Origin: Phoronis australis
Taxonomy: Eukaryota > Phoronida > Phoronidae
Assembly (NCBI GenBank): GCA_002633005.1
Contig: NMRA01000587.1
Location: 1-62,000 of the forward strand
Direction of reading: 5' to 3'
Length of the DNA stretch: 62,000 nucleotides
Position numbers and translations under genes: made by a program. Positions 61,240 through 62,000 of this stretch are shown here, piece after piece. The notes below the pieces were generated by a model. That model did not search any database. It was not told where the DNA came from and was given only the letters and a program-made list of their open reading frames with translations. Position 1 is the first letter of the stretch. Every line of letters begins with the position of its first letter.

Positions 61240-62000
61240 TGACCCTAGAAGTAGATGGGTGAATTTACTTTGGCTACCGAAGGAGTGCGTTTACACTTGC
61301 ACCCTATGGTTACTGGTATGCAGATAACTGTTGTCTTAAAATTGCAACATCAGTTGAAATAACAGATATCGAGATATATTTGCTTGCAGCAAGACCATTT
61401 GTAAAACTCTGACCCGGTATGGCCGTTTGCGCATATTATCCGAGAGCTCTTGTAAACCTTGCTATGCGCCATTAAAAGGGGGCTGCCATTCAGTGATTAC
61501 CCGACTTGTCTCCAATGAGGTTCTGAAAACAGCAGGTATACCAATGGTGTTCAGCACCAGCGAAAAGGGAGATACGTCTACTGCAGAGGACGAACGAGAA
61601 CTAGGCCTACTACGGCAACATCAATATCCTCTGTAGCATCACTGACAATCACTTCTCATTGTTAGACATAAATGGACGAAATGCACCTTCAGTGGATGTT
61701 AAGTATTATAGAGATACAAAAGACGGCCTCATGCAGTCTATCACTGTCTGGGCCATAATCTCTGTAGCTCACAGTCACGTGGTTTACCTCCATAACTTCA
61801 GGCATATTTGATTTATTCGAATTGTCTTTAAACTACTATACGTGTAAGTCGACGACTGTCCTTCTGCAATACAAGTATCAATAAGCTTACGTAGGACTTC
61901 ATTGACCGTCTGTGTATTAAGTGAAATATCGAGCACATGTACAAAAGAACAGATTTTTAACACAGTAGTTGTACGTATTATCGGAAAGAGGATAGCCTGC
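61240..62000. other. Intergenic, nothing recognised
   Basis: One 69-codon frame (61427-61636) has no domain or splice context that would support a gene. Confidence 0.4.

Overview
The window is nuclear DNA from an animal, most likely a marine invertebrate. The evidence is GT-AG introns, AATAAA poly(A) signals, tRNA-derived SINEs, MITE-like hairpins, a THAP zinc finger, a stand-alone P2X7 'ballast' domain and a TTC24 orthologue. The base composition is AT-rich. A deuterostome such as a hemichordate, echinoderm or lancelet is a reasonable guess, but the sequence does not settle it. There are no bacterial operons, rRNA genes or CRISPR arrays.

Left third (1-23.7 kb). Bases 1-6.9 kb are mostly non-coding. 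They hold a (TAA)n retroposon tail, one exon that looks like a secreted-peptide exon, a minisatellite and a long hairpin. From 6996 to 22318 (+) there is one well-supported ten-exon gene. Every exon joins in phase to give an 852-residue TTC24-like protein: TPR repeats, then a long acidic disordered tail, a PxxPxR motif and a C-terminal CIIL prenylation (CAAX) box. Its introns carry two candidate 12-nt in-frame microexons, a duplicated acceptor that would create a truncating alternative last exon, a near-perfect palindrome and a 14-bp minisatellite of about 600 bp.

Middle (25.8-31.0 kb). About 5 kb is bounded by matching inverted repeats flanked by TTTAAA. It contains two convergent genes: a THAP-domain gene (+) and a P2X7-ballast-domain gene (-). 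Each starts just inside an internal inverted motif shared by both ends. It reads like a two-gene DNA transposon, or a domesticated or decayed copy of one. Two tRNA-derived SINEs lie inside it and a small MITE just outside.

Right half (31.2-60.2 kb). Five large or unusual genes each have one long coding exon, with a plausible splice acceptor immediately upstream of the ATG: a 1947-aa Ser-rich disordered protein (-), an 1873-aa single-pass membrane protein with 36-residue WTEV repeats (-), a 1031-aa basic disordered protein (+), a 2407-aa Lys-rich protein with a mitochondrial-type N-terminus and about 13 Cys clusters (+), and a 228-aa protein with a mitochondrial-type N-terminus, Cys clusters and one membrane segment (+). 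I recognise no catalytic domain in any of them. The last two look like a functionally related pair. The style (a single giant exon, low complexity, Cys/Pro/Lys bias, mitochondrial targeting) recalls fast-evolving germ-cell or sperm structural proteins, but that is inference. The last 2 kb contain a hairpin element and no convincing gene.
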